This document shows positions 46,389 through 56,367 of a stretch of 64,000 nt of DNA, piece after piece; the stretch's first letter is position 1; every line of letters starts with the position of its first letter. The notes below the pieces were generated by a model that had not been told where the DNA came from, did no database searches, and saw only the letters and a list, made by a program, of their open reading frames with translations. The DNA comes from Syntrophobacter sp. SbD2 (lineage in GTDB: Bacteria; Desulfobacterota; Binatia; UBA9968). The position numbers were made by a program, and so were the translations under genes. The stretch lies in the NCBI GenBank assembly GCA_945889495.1, contig CAMDBU010000007.1:1-64000 (forward strand), given 5' to 3'.

Positions 46389-47486
46389 TCAACTCCGACT
46401 TTCCTTCTTGAGCAGCGCCCGCTTGCGCTCAACGCCCCAACGATAACCCGACAAACTCCCGTCAGTGCGCACCACACGATGGCAGGGGATGGCGATCGCC
46501 AAAACGTTAGTCGCGCAAGCCCGCGCCACGGCCCGCGCCGACTTCGGTGCGCCGATGCGCTGGGCGACCTCCGTATAAGTCGCGGTCGAACCGATTGGAA
46601 TGTCGCGCAACGCTCGCCAAACCCGCTGCTGGAACGCCGTGCCGCGAATGTCGAGCGGCAGGTCGAGACCGATGGCCGGATTGTCGACGTAGCCGACGAC
46701 ATGCGCAACCCATTTTTCGAATTGAGCATCGCCGCCAATCAGCTCGGCGCGGGGAAATCGGTCCTGAAACTCGCAAGCCAGCTTCTCCGGATCGTCGCCC
46801 AAGGAGATCGCGCATACGCCACGCTCGGTGGCGGCGACGAGGATCGCACCGAGCGAACAGTCACCGATGGCGAATCGAATCGCCGTGTTGGCGCCGCCGG
46901 CACGAAACCTGGTCGGTGTCATACCCAGTAGACCATCTGACTTCTCATAAAATCTCGATGAAGAGTTGTAGCCGGCGCCAAAGATCGCTTCGGTCACGCT
47001 CTCGCTTCGGCCGAGCTCGGCTCGAACGCGAATCGCGTGATGGGCGGCGGCGTAGGACTTCGGGGTTATGCCGGTGATCGATTTGAAGACGCGATGAAAA
47101 TGAAATGGACTGAGACCCGCGTGGCTTGCTAGCTGTCCTAGCTTAGGTGGATCTTCGGACTTCTCGATTATTCGGCAAGCGGCCGCAATTTCTTTGGCGT
47201 ATTGCTCTTTCAACGAAGGCTGATTGGGTTTGCAGCGTTTGCACGGACGAAATCCAGCTCGCTCGGCATCGGCGCAAGTTGAATGGAACTGCACGTTCTC
47301 CGGTCGAGCCCGTCGCACCGGACAGGATGGCCGGCAATATACGCCGGTCGTTTTCACGGAATACAGAAACTTGCCGTCAGCGGCTGGAGTGCGAGCCCTT
47401 AGCATTGCCCAGCGCGGGTCGGTCTGCGTTGCGGCTGGGACCTGGATTTTGCTGGATGGTAGATCCATGGCGTAGCTCTTTTTCAT
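46389..47486 (-). CDS. ada: bifunctional transcriptional activator / O6-methylguanine-DNA methyltransferase Ada
   Basis: VKTTGVYCRPSCPVRRARPENVQFH...GFRPCKRCKP; AraC HTH FHFHRVFKSITGITPKSYAAAHH; IPCHRVVRTDGSLSGYRWG. Confidence 0.95.
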   Translation of the reverse strand: MKKSYAMDLPSSKIQVPAATQTDPRWAMLRARTPAADGKFLYSVKTTGVYCRPSCPVRRARPENVQFHSTCADAERAGFRPCKRCKPNQPSLKEQYAKEIAAACRIIEKSEDPPKLGQLASHAGLSPFHFHRVFKSITGITPKSYAAAHHAIRVRAELGRSESVTEAIFGAGYNSSSRFYEKSDGLLGMTPTRFRAGGANTAIRFAIGDCSLGAILVAATERGVCAISLGDDPEKLACEFQDRFPRAELIGGDAQFEKWVAHVVGYVDNPAIGLDLPLDIRGTAFQQRVWRALRDIPIGSTATYTEVAQRIGAPKSARAVARACATNVLAIAIPCHRVVRTDGSLSGYRWGVERKRALLKKESRS

Positions 47487-47594
47487 GACGCCAAGCTAAC
47501 AGCGACAGACAGTGCCTGCACTCCGTTTCTTGCGGTTGAATGCGAAATAATCGAGTACGAGATCAAATGATGTAGGAACGTTCGTCGGGGATTT

Positions 47595-47825
47595 TTAGGC
47601 AACAATTTTTAAAGCTTCCCCTTGATTGTGTAGCGGGATGATCTGGCTACGGCGTAACGCCAACTCAGCGTAGGTTGCGCCGTCGTCATCGCAAAATTCT
47701 ACTTCATAAACATCTGTCGTCAAGATCTCTACCACTGTGCCGACTTCACCTCGTCTCAGCTTTCGCGTAGGGATATCCTGCAGTAGCGCGATCGTGTCTA
47801 GCAATTTGATCTTTGGCGTTTTCAT
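47595..47825 (-). CDS. DUF4926 domain-containing protein
   Basis: KLLDTIALLQDIPTRKLRRGEVGTVVEIL...YEVEFCDDDGATYAELALRRSQI. Confidence 0.8.
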   Translation of the reverse strand: MKTPKIKLLDTIALLQDIPTRKLRRGEVGTVVEILTTDVYEVEFCDDDGATYAELALRRSQIIPLHNQGEALKIVA

Positions 47826-48169
47826 TTCCGTTTCCTCTTCATCACGTAGCAGGTTGTTAGGCGTGGAATTCTCGTGGCGCGCAAGATGATCCAGCCGCTT
47901 CGGATAGTCGCGCTGCCGGTTCCGGTTCGCAGCTCGAAATCAATGGTATATCGCTGACCATAGAGGTCAAGTTCTCCGGGCTGTACCTCCACGGTTGCAG
48001 CGGCTTCTCGTAACTTATCTCGTAGATAAGCAGCGTCGGCGGCCGTAAGACTCAGAGCGGAGGCGAAGACACGCGCCTTATGTCGCCCTCTGGGATTGTC
48101 CGGATTGAGGCAATAGTCACGCAGCTTTCGAATATCGACGATTGCGCGTTTGCCGTTGGGCAATGTCAT
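47822..48169 (-). CDS. DUF6883-like domain protein
   Basis: LPNGKRAIVDIRKLRDYCLNPDNPRGRHKARVFASALSLTAADAAYLRDKL; 4-bp overlap with the DUF4926 ORF. Confidence 0.75.
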   Translation of the reverse strand: MTLPNGKRAIVDIRKLRDYCLNPDNPRGRHKARVFASALSLTAADAAYLRDKLREAAATVEVQPGELDLYGQRYTIDFELRTGTGSATIRSGWIILRATRIPRLTTCYVMKRKRK

Positions 48170-48291
48170 GCCGGGAGATTACAACCAGTGGACTAGAGTT
48201 GGCAAATGGACATTGGGGATGGAAGGCAGATTCCGCCATCACTCTAAGCAACCTTACGATCAGGTCCGCTTATGCGGAGACCCTATTTCCG

Positions 48292-49395
48292 CTACACGTT
48301 GAACTTAAACAGCATCACATCCCCATCCGCGACGACGTATTCTTTACCTTCCATGCGGTACAGCCCCTTACCGCGGGCGGCGGCGACGGAACCGCATTCG
48401 ACTAGATCCTTGTAGGCGACGGTTTCGGCTTTGATGAAGCCGCGCTCGAAGTCCGAATGGATGACGCCGGCGGCTTTGGGCGCGGTGTCGCCGGCGTGGA
48501 TGGTCCAGGCGCGCACTTCTTTTTCGCCGGCGGTGAGGTACGTCCTGAGACCAAGCAGGTGGTAGGTGGCGCGGATCAGCGTGCCGATGCCGCTCTCTTG
48601 CACGCCCAGCTCTTTGAGAAACGCTTCGGCTTCCGCCGGCTCGAGGTCGACCAGGTCGCTTTCGATCTGCGCGCTGATCACCACGGCTTCGCAGGCGAGA
48701 TGAGTTTTGGCGTACTCGCGCACTTTGATGACGTAGGGATTGTCGTCGGCGCTGGCGAGGTCGGACTCCTTCACATTACAGGCGAAGATCGTTTTCTTGT
48801 CGGACAGGAGGAAAAATTGCGCCGAGAGCGCATGCTCCTCCGGCGTCAGCTCGACGGTGAGGGCTGGTTTGCCGGCGTCGAGAGAGTTTTCGATCTTCAC
48901 CAGCACGGCGTCTTCAGCGGCAGCGGTCTTGTCGCCGCGCTTGATCTCCTTGGCGATGCGCTCGCGGCGCCGTTTAACGGTTTCCAGATCGGCGAGCATG
49001 AGCTCGGTGTTGATCACTTCGATGTCGCGCACCGGATCGATGGAGCCCGAGACATGGTGGATGTCCTCGTCTTCGAAGCAGCGAACCACCTGGACGATGG
49101 CGTCGACCTCGCGGATATGGGTGAGAAATTTATTGCCGAGACCTTCCCCTTGGCTGGCGCCCTTGACCAGGCCGGCGATGTCGACGAACTCGATCACCGC
49201 TGGGATGACGACGTTGGTCTTGACCATCTTCTGCAACACTTCGAGGCGAGCATCCGGCACGGTGACCATGCCGACGTTGGGGTCGATGGTGCAAAAGGGA
49301 TAATTAGCCGCCTCGGCTTTACGCGTGCGGGTGATAGCGTTAAACAGTGTCGACTTGCCGACGTTGGGCAGGCCGACGATTCCAGCTCTCAGCAT
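48292..49395 (-). CDS. ychF: redox-regulated ATPase YchF
   Basis: [60 protein letters not shown]. Confidence 0.96.
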   Translation of the reverse strand: MLRAGIVGLPNVGKSTLFNAITRTRKAEAANYPFCTIDPNVGMVTVPDARLEVLQKMVKTNVVIPAVIEFVDIAGLVKGASQGEGLGNKFLTHIREVDAIVQVVRCFEDEDIHHVSGSIDPVRDIEVINTELMLADLETVKRRRERIAKEIKRGDKTAAAEDAVLVKIENSLDAGKPALTVELTPEEHALSAQFFLLSDKKTIFACNVKESDLASADDNPYVIKVREYAKTHLACEAVVISAQIESDLVDLEPAEAEAFLKELGVQESGIGTLIRATYHLLGLRTYLTAGEKEVRAWTIHAGDTAPKAAGVIHSDFERGFIKAETVAYKDLVECGSVAAARGKGLYRMEGKEYVVADGDVMLFKFNV

Positions 49396-49505
49396 GATGA
49401 TTCAATCCTTGTGGTGGTGAATTAGCGTCGCGGCACAGCGGCGATCGATAACGCTGACGCAGTTATTTCTAGCAAGTTATCGGAGCTTCTTAAAGCTGGG
49501 TGGCG

Positions 49506-50309
49506 CTACTTGGTTTTGCTCTCGATCAGCGTCCAGCCGATATCGCCGGCCGGTTTGAAGTCGTCGAGCACCGACTCGTAAATCTTGCGCAGGTTCTTCC
49601 ACGGGTCTTCGTCACGGTAGAAGCGGTGCAGGAATAGCATGTCGGTGACCAGGCTGAGCATCCAATTGACGTCAGTCGTGTAGCCGAGCACGGCGCGGCA
49701 GCCGGAAGCCTCGAGAAATTTCTTGGCGAACTGTTTGCCCTTTGCGTCGCGCAGGACGCTGCACGCGGCGAAGTAAACTAGACTCGGCTTGACGCCGAAG
49801 CCTTTGAAGGCGTCGCACAGTTCCTGCTCGCCGATGGTTTCGAGTACCGAGATCACCTCGCTGGGCGCGCCATGAAAGGCCAGGTAAAAGATCGGTGCAT
49901 CGGCGGCACCGGCATCGCGCCACAGGAGGCCGTCGGGAGCCGCGGTGTAGTGCGCTAGTCCGCGCTGGGACTCGACGAAGCGGTGTGCCAGTTGCAATGG
50001 CGGATCGTGCAATGGTCCCATGGACTCGAAGAAGCCTTTGACCGTCATGGTCTGAAACAGCCGGCTGTCCCAATAGGATTCGAGTACGACCAGCTTCGAC
50101 GCCACGCGCCGGCCGCGATCGACGCTCGGCCAGGTCGGATGGCCGGCGCGGGCGCAGGCGGCGAACCACTGCGGCGTTTCTTTCGGGCACTGCTCGACGC
50201 AGCAGCTGCTGCACACTCTGCTCTTGCCGTCGTAACAAAGGAACGAGTCGCTGGGCTCGATGTCGTGTTTCCAGTAGCAGAGGTCGGTGGGCATGGGGGG
50301 CCGCGTCAA
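49506..50309 (-). CDS. hypothetical protein, candidate caspase-fold (CHAT/C14-like) protease domain
   Basis: IFYLAFHGAPSEV ... SLVYFAACSVLRD His/Cys motif spacing typical of caspase-like folds; Cys-rich N-terminus. Confidence 0.55.
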   Translation of the reverse strand: MTRPPMPTDLCYWKHDIEPSDSFLCYDGKSRVCSSCCVEQCPKETPQWFAACARAGHPTWPSVDRGRRVASKLVVLESYWDSRLFQTMTVKGFFESMGPLHDPPLQLAHRFVESQRGLAHYTAAPDGLLWRDAGAADAPIFYLAFHGAPSEVISVLETIGEQELCDAFKGFGVKPSLVYFAACSVLRDAKGKQFAKKFLEASGCRAVLGYTTDVNWMLSLVTDMLFLHRFYRDEDPWKNLRKIYESVLDDFKPAGDIGWTLIESKTK

Positions 50310-50372
50310 ATGGAATAGTGGAGTGTTGGAAAAATAGAGTAATGGGTCTTCGGCGAATGCATTGGGTCACCG

Positions 50373-50834
50373 TTATGGGCGGGCTAATTCTTTCACCGCC
50401 GCCAACACTTCCTTGTAAGTCCCGCAGCGGCACAGATTCCCCGACAGATAATCGCGCGCTTGCTCCTCGCTTGGCTGCTTGTGCGCGTTCAGAAGTCCTT
50501 TGACCGCCATGATCATGCCGGTGGTGCAGAAGCCGCATTGGAAGGCTTGGTGTTTCAAAAACGCTTGCTGCACCGGATCGAGCTCGCCGTTTTGCGATAG
50601 CCCTTCGATGGTGGTGACCGACTTGCCTTCGATGTTGCTGGCTAGGGTTAAACAAGAACTCACCGGCTTGCCGTCGATCAACACCGTGCAGGAGCCGCAC
50701 ACCCCGACGCTGCAACCTTCGACGGCGCCTTTGAGTTTCAGCTCGTCGCGCAGGAATTCGAGCAGGGTTTGGTTAGGGTGCACGGCGATCTCTTCGCGCT
50801 GGCCGTTGATGGTGGTGGCGATGGCGAGCTTCAT
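50373..50834 (-). CDS. (2Fe-2S)-binding protein, CoxS-like small subunit
   Basis: GCSVGVCGSCTVLIDGKPVSSC; QCGFCTTGMIM; LSGNLCRCGTY. Confidence 0.94.
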   Translation of the reverse strand: MKLAIATTINGQREEIAVHPNQTLLEFLRDELKLKGAVEGCSVGVCGSCTVLIDGKPVSSCLTLASNIEGKSVTTIEGLSQNGELDPVQQAFLKHQAFQCGFCTTGMIMAVKGLLNAHKQPSEEQARDYLSGNLCRCGTYKEVLAAVKELARP

Positions 50835-50835
50835 G

Positions 50836-53112
50836 TTAGCGGCGCTCCTTGGCGTTGCTCAGCGCGGCGACGATCTTATGCGGCTTCACCGGCAGGTCGC
50901 GCACGCGCACGCCGCTGAGCGCATTGGCGATGGCGTTGCCGATGGCTGGCGCCATGGGCGGCAGCGCCGCTTCGCCCATACCCTTGGCGCCGCAGGGCCC
51001 GTCGGGGTGCGGCGTTTCGACCAGCATCGAGTTAAATTCGCCAGGATGATCGAGCATGGACGGCAGGAGATAATCGAGAAAGCTGCTGTTGATCGGCTGG
51101 CCATTGTCGTAGCGCATTTCTTCAACCAGCGCCGAGCCCAGTCCGGCCAGCGCCGAGCCATCGTTTTGCAGTCCGCACTGAATCGGGTGCACCGCCTTGC
51201 CGACATCGACGGCGCTGGCGACTTGCAGGACGCGGACTTTGCCGGTCTCGGTGTCGACTTCGACCTCGGCGCCGGCGGCGGAGTAAAACCAAAAGGACGA
51301 GCCTTTGCCATGGCCCTGAGCATCGATACCGCCCTCGGTGCGTAGCGTGTGGCTGCCGAACAGGCTGCCGGCGGCTTCGCCATAAATCGCTTTGAAGAGC
51401 TGCGGGTAGGTGAGACTTCTTTCCGGCACGCCTCTTACTTGCAGGCGGCTATCGCGCAGCTCTAAATCCTCGATCCGCGCTTCGAGAGCCTTGGCGCCGG
51501 CTTGAAACAATTGCTCGCGGATCTGGCCGACGGCGAGCTGCGCCGCCTTGCCCATGTGAAAAGTCGCGCGGCTGGAGCTGGTCGACTTGTCGTAGGGTGT
51601 GATGTCGCTGTCGGGAAAAGTTACGGTGATGCGCTCGAAGGGCAGCGCCAATTCGTCGGCGACGATCTGCGCCAGCGCGGTCTGGGCGCCCTGGCCCATG
51701 TCGGAGGTGCTGGTGAGCAAGATCGCCGAGCCGTCGGCGTTGAGCCGCACGCTGGCCGCCGATGTGCTCGGCGTCGAAGTACTCTTGATCGCGACGGCGA
51801 GGCCTTTGCCACGGACAATCGTATCGCTACGCTTTTCTTGTTCCGCTATTCCGTTCCAACCGATGGATTGCGCCACTTGCTTGACGCACTCGGACACGCC
51901 GACGGAAATCATCGTTTCGCCGGTGATGAAGCGGTCGTTCTCCTGAATTAGATTTTTCAACCGCACTTCGAGCGGATCGAGTTTGCAGCGCCGGGCGATG
52001 TCGTCGAGGTCCGATTCGTAGGCCCAGCAGACGTGCGACGCGCCGACGCCGCGGTAGGGACCGGCGGGGGGCAGATTGGTATAAACCGCGTAGGTGGTGT
52101 AGTCGCGATGGGGAATGTTGTACGGCCCGCCGGCGATGATGGCGGCATTTTTGGTGTTCGCCGGACCCGACAGCGCGTAGGCGCCCATGTCGTACCAAGC
52201 TTCAACTTTGCGCGCCCAGAGTCGGCCGTCACGTTTGAAGCCGGTTTTGATTTTCACCACGGCGCCGAAGCGCCGGCCGGTGTAAAACACTTCCTCGCGA
52301 GTGAGTATCCATTGCACCGGGCGGCGCGCTTTACGCGCGAGCAGCGCCACCACCGGCTCAATCCTCGCGTGGTTCTTGCCACCGTAGCCGCCGCCGATGA
52401 ACGGCACGATCACGCGCACGCGATTGAGTGGCATTTGGAAAACTTTGGCGATCTGCTCTTGCAGCGGCGACGGCGTCTGGCTCGGCGTGTGGACGACAAG
52501 CTTGCCGCTGGGCTCCCACAGTGCGGTGACGACGTGCGGCTCGATGTGGCCATGCTGCACCGGCGGAATGTGGTAAATATTTTCGATGATCTCGTCGGAC
52601 TCTTTGAATCCCTGCTCGATGTCGCCGCTAGCGGCGCGATAAACGCCGTGGATGTTGCCGCCGGCATTTTTGTCGACATGCCGCTCTTGCACCAGCGGCG
52701 CGCCGGGTTTGGCGGCTTCGAGAATATCGGTAGCCGCCGGCAGTTCTTCGTAATCCGCCTCGATCAGCGTGATCGCTTCCTCGGCGATCTCTTTTGAGTC
52801 CGCGGCCACTGCGGCGATGATGTCGCCGACGCAGCGCGCTTTGTCGATGACTAGTACTGGTTGGTCTTCGACGCCGGTGCCGAAGTAGGGATTCAACCCC
52901 GCCAAGTCGTCACGCGTCACCACCGCGCGCACGCCGGGCAGCGCCGCCGCTTTGCTGGCGTCGATGCGCAATAGTTTCGCATGAGGATAGGGGCTGCGCA
53001 GCGCCTTGGCGTAGAGTTGGCCGGCGAATTCCATATCGGCGACATAAGTCACCGCACCGGCGACTTTGGCGCGGCCGCCGACCATTTCAACGTTGGTGCC
53101 GACCAGTGTCAT
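50836..53112 (-). CDS. xanthine dehydrogenase family molybdopterin-binding subunit (CoxL-like)
   Basis: 758-aa ORF; PFIGGGYGGKNHARIEPVVALLARKARRPVQW; PYRGVGASHVCWAYES; SDMGQGAQTALAQIVADEL. Confidence 0.94.
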   Translation of the reverse strand: MTLVGTNVEMVGGRAKVAGAVTYVADMEFAGQLYAKALRSPYPHAKLLRIDASKAAALPGVRAVVTRDDLAGLNPYFGTGVEDQPVLVIDKARCVGDIIAAVAADSKEIAEEAITLIEADYEELPAATDILEAAKPGAPLVQERHVDKNAGGNIHGVYRAASGDIEQGFKESDEIIENIYHIPPVQHGHIEPHVVTALWEPSGKLVVHTPSQTPSPLQEQIAKVFQMPLNRVRVIVPFIGGGYGGKNHARIEPVVALLARKARRPVQWILTREEVFYTGRRFGAVVKIKTGFKRDGRLWARKVEAWYDMGAYALSGPANTKNAAIIAGGPYNIPHRDYTTYAVYTNLPPAGPYRGVGASHVCWAYESDLDDIARRCKLDPLEVRLKNLIQENDRFITGETMISVGVSECVKQVAQSIGWNGIAEQEKRSDTIVRGKGLAVAIKSTSTPSTSAASVRLNADGSAILLTSTSDMGQGAQTALAQIVADELALPFERITVTFPDSDITPYDKSTSSSRATFHMGKAAQLAVGQIREQLFQAGAKALEARIEDLELRDSRLQVRGVPERSLTYPQLFKAIYGEAAGSLFGSHTLRTEGGIDAQGHGKGSSFWFYSAAGAEVEVDTETGKVRVLQVASAVDVGKAVHPIQCGLQNDGSALAGLGSALVEEMRYDNGQPINSSFLDYLLPSMLDHPGEFNSMLVETPHPDGPCGAKGMGEAALPPMAPAIGNAIANALSGVRVRDLPVKPHKIVAALSNAKERR

Positions 53113-53978
53113 GATTTCATCTCCGTCTTGCCGTTGGCGAGCTGTTCCAGTGCCCGGCGCGTCAACACGCCGACTAGGTGGCGCTTGTAATCGGCCGATC
53201 CGCGGACATCGTCGATAGGATCGATGGCGCGCGCCGCTTCGGCAGCGATGGTGGTGATCAAATCAGCCGTCAGGATTTTGTCTTTGGCGAGAGCTTCGGC
53301 GGTAATGCGCGACGGTTTCGCCGACACCGCCCCCACCGCCAAGCGTAGTTCACGGCAAACTCCGCCATCGATGCGCGCCAAGGCCGCGACCCCGGCGCAG
53401 GGCCGCTCCTCAGAGGAACCGGTGGTAAATTTTACGTAATGGCCGCTCATGCCCGCCGGCAGCGGCGGAATGACGACTGCGGATAACAGCTCGCCGGGCT
53501 GGAGAGCGGTTTCATAGCTACCGAGCTGAAAATCCGTCAGCGCCAGCTGGCGGACATTGGCTGCGCTCATGACCTCGACGCACGCGTCCAATGCCGCCAA
53601 CACCGTCGGCGGATCGGATTGATAATCGCCGTGGCAGAGGTTACCGCCGATGGTGGCCATATTGCGGATGCGGATATTCGCCACCACATGGCAAGCTTCG
53701 GCGAGGGCGGGATAGTGCCGGTTGACGATCTCGGAAGTTTCGATCTCGTTGATGGTTGCCAGGGCGCCGATGCGCAGGCCTTGGACCGGGTCGAATGTGA
53801 TCGCCGAGCCGTCGATGATCTTTTTCAAGTTGACCAATAACTTCGGCAGCAATAGGCCTTGCTTAATGATCGTCAGCAGCGCCGTGCCGCCGGCGACGGC
53901 TTTGGCGTCGGGGTGGTTGCCAAGCAGTGCGCAGGCTTCGGCCAGGGATTTCGGTTCGATGAGGTCAAACTTTCGCAT
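53109..53978 (-). CDS. FAD-binding subunit, CoxM-like
   Basis: AVAGGTALLTIIKQGLLLPKLLVNLKKI; IRNMATIGGNLCHGDYQSDPPTVLAALDA. Confidence 0.93.
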   Translation of the reverse strand: MRKFDLIEPKSLAEACALLGNHPDAKAVAGGTALLTIIKQGLLLPKLLVNLKKIIDGSAITFDPVQGLRIGALATINEIETSEIVNRHYPALAEACHVVANIRIRNMATIGGNLCHGDYQSDPPTVLAALDACVEVMSAANVRQLALTDFQLGSYETALQPGELLSAVVIPPLPAGMSGHYVKFTTGSSEERPCAGVAALARIDGGVCRELRLAVGAVSAKPSRITAEALAKDKILTADLITTIAAEAARAIDPIDDVRGSADYKRHLVGVLTRRALEQLANGKTEMKS

Positions 53979-53990
53979 CGACGGCTATCC

Positions 53991-54695
53991 TTACTTCGCC
54001 GGCCGTGGATAGGTCCGCAAGCTATGGGTCGTGCCCATGCGCACCAGCATCTCGGCGGTTTGGATGCTGGTCTTGAGCGCGTCCATCACCGGCACGCCCA
54101 GCTCTTGTTCCATCTCCTGGGGCGAATACTGCACCGGCACCATGGTGACGCCCATGGGCACGATCACTTCGGCGTCGCATTGATCGATTAAATAGCGCGC
54201 CACTTCGATGAAGCGGCCGCGCATGGCGTCGCGGTTCTTCGAGCTCTCGGGCAGCGGGATGCCGATGCCGCGGATACCGACGACGTAATCGGCGACCCGC
54301 CAGGCATGAATCTGCTTGCGCATGAACGGCACGCTCTTGTCTTCGTAGGCGACCACACCCAATCGGTTAGTCAGCTGGGCGCCCAGGTGCAGAACCGATT
54401 GGCCGGCGCCGACCACCGGGATTTTGACTAAATTGCGCGACAACTCGACACCGGCATCCAGAGTGCCGAAGGGCACTACGGCGTCATAGCCGGCGGCTTC
54501 GGCCTTAATCGCCACCTCGGCGACCAACGGACCGGCCGACAGAGAATTGACCTGCGAATTGGAATGGCGAAAAAAAGTCGCGCCGATCACGTCGAAGCCG
54601 ATCTCGGTGCCTGGCGAGGCGCACTTGAGCACGGCTTGGCGGCGCTGTTCGCCTTCCGCGGGCGGGTATTCGCCCATGACCACCATGATTTTCAT
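53991..54695 (-). CDS. aspartate/glutamate (hydantoin) racemase family protein
   Basis: EAAGYDAVVPFGTLDAGVELSRNLVKIPVVGAGQSVLHLG; CDAEVIVPMGVTM. Confidence 0.8.
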   Translation of the reverse strand: MKIMVVMGEYPPAEGEQRRQAVLKCASPGTEIGFDVIGATFFRHSNSQVNSLSAGPLVAEVAIKAEAAGYDAVVPFGTLDAGVELSRNLVKIPVVGAGQSVLHLGAQLTNRLGVVAYEDKSVPFMRKQIHAWRVADYVVGIRGIGIPLPESSKNRDAMRGRFIEVARYLIDQCDAEVIVPMGVTMVPVQYSPQEMEQELGVPVMDALKTSIQTAEMLVRMGTTHSLRTYPRPAK

Positions 54696-54830
54696 CGAGT
54701 TCTCCTGATTGCTGTGAACCGTTGCGGCGAATATCCCGTATTCGCCGAAGGATTGTCAAACCGGCGACGGCAATTTATCGCTGCGGTCATCTTGACAGCC
54801 TGGCTAGGGCAAGATTAATTGAGATTTCCT

Positions 54831-55262
54831 ATGAAAATATCCAACGGCGTGCTTGGCCATATCGTCCTCAACGTCGCCGACTTGAAGAAGTCTGAGCGGT
54901 TTTATCACGATGTCCTGGGTCTTAAGGTGTCGGCGCGCAATTTACAAACCAAGATGACCTTCATGAGCTACGGCCGTGAGCATCATGACATTGCACTGCA
55001 AGCATTGCCGAAAGGCGCTAAGCATGTGAGCGGCAAGGGCATGGCCAAGCTGCACCACTTCTGCATCTACGTCGATAAAAACGAAATCATCGATCAGCTT
55101 TATCCGATCTTGAAGCGGCGCAAGATTCCGGTGGTGAGCGGGCCGGAGACCTTGGTGGTGGCCGGCAACCGCTCGGTCAGCTTTCTCGACCCCGACGACA
55201 ACCGCGTCGAGATCGCCTGCAACGCCAACAAGTTCAAGTGGGATAATCGCAAGAAACGCTAG
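54831..55262 (+). CDS. VOC family protein
   Basis: MKISNGVLGHIVLNVADLKKSERFYHDVLGLKVSAR; FLDPDDNRVEIACNA. Confidence 0.88.
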   Translation: MKISNGVLGHIVLNVADLKKSERFYHDVLGLKVSARNLQTKMTFMSYGREHHDIALQALPKGAKHVSGKGMAKLHHFCIYVDKNEIIDQLYPILKRRKIPVVSGPETLVVAGNRSVSFLDPDDNRVEIACNANKFKWDNRKKR

Positions 55263-55281
55263 CCAAAGTTAAGGAGAGTTC

Positions 55282-56070
55282 ATGTCCCGTTTCGATTTCC
55301 AACGCGAGGCCGCCTATGGCCAAGACGAGTTCATTGGCATGGTCAAGGCCGAGGCGCTCGAAGGCAACGCCCGTCTCGACCATCCCTACGTGAAACTGCT
55401 GGTCGACGGCAAGCTGACCCGCGAGCAGTTGATCGATTTCGCCAAGCAGGATTACCAATTGAAAAAAGTCCCGAGCTGGTGGTCGGCGCAGCGGATTGCC
55501 AACTGCCTGACCATCGCCGATCAGAAGGCGATCTCCAAAGCCTTCGCCGAAGAGATGGGCGGTGCCGACGAGCGTTTCACCGGTCATCAGGCGATGTATT
55601 TGAAGTTCGGCGCGGCGTTGGGCCTCGAGCCCGAAGAGTTGGAACACGCGCCGGTGCTGCCGTCGACCATCCTCGCGGTTACCATGCTGATGCATATCAA
55701 CAAGTATCGCAGCACGCCGGAGGGGTTGGCGTCGGGCAGCGTGCTTGGCGAGCAGACCAACGTCCGGGTGGCGCAGATGTTCGTGCCCGCCTTCGAGAAG
55801 CATTACGGCTTGGCGCGCGAAGGCTTGGAATGGTTTCTTGAACATATCGAGGCCGACACCGAACATGGCGGCATGGGCGAGAACTTCGTCAAGAAGTACG
55901 CCAAATCCAAAGACATGCAAAACAAAATCTGGGATACCATCATCCGTACCAAGTCGGCCTGGTGGATTTTCTTTGACGGTCTATATTCGGCGCAGATCAC
56001 CGGGGTCAAGTTGCCGCGCTATACGATTGGCAAGGATTTGCCGGAGTTCTTCCCCAACGAACCTTATTGA
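55282..56070 (+). CDS. TenA/PqqC-like iron-containing redox enzyme family protein
   Basis: HPYVKLLVDGKLTREQLIDFAKQDYQLKKVPSWWSA; EEMGGADERFTGHQ. Confidence 0.78.
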   Translation: MSRFDFQREAAYGQDEFIGMVKAEALEGNARLDHPYVKLLVDGKLTREQLIDFAKQDYQLKKVPSWWSAQRIANCLTIADQKAISKAFAEEMGGADERFTGHQAMYLKFGAALGLEPEELEHAPVLPSTILAVTMLMHINKYRSTPEGLASGSVLGEQTNVRVAQMFVPAFEKHYGLAREGLEWFLEHIEADTEHGGMGENFVKKYAKSKDMQNKIWDTIIRTKSAWWIFFDGLYSAQITGVKLPRYTIGKDLPEFFPNEPY

Positions 56071-56191
56071 GGGAATGGCCGCAAAGAACGCATAGGGCGC
56101 AAAGGGAGATTTATTCGTCCCACCTTCGTTTCGTCCTACGAAAGTAAACGCAAGGAAATGATCTGGACAACGAAGAGGTCTCCCGATATCC

Positions 56192-56270
56192 GTCATACCC
56201 GCGAAAGCGGGTATCCAGGCTAATTCGCCAGTGAACAAACCTGGATTCCCGCCTGCGCGGGAATGACGAA
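56192..56270. repeat. REP-like facing palindromes
   Basis: gtcatacccgcgaaagcgggtatccagg ... cctggattcccgcctgcgcgggaatgacg. Confidence 0.8.
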
Positions 56271-56367
56271 TCGAGTAAAAGACATTTTCACGGAATACCA
56301 GCGATATTTAGGCTCCGCGGGGGAGCGCAAGCTCGTCGGCGCTTCGTGGTGAAAGGGGAAATGCGAT

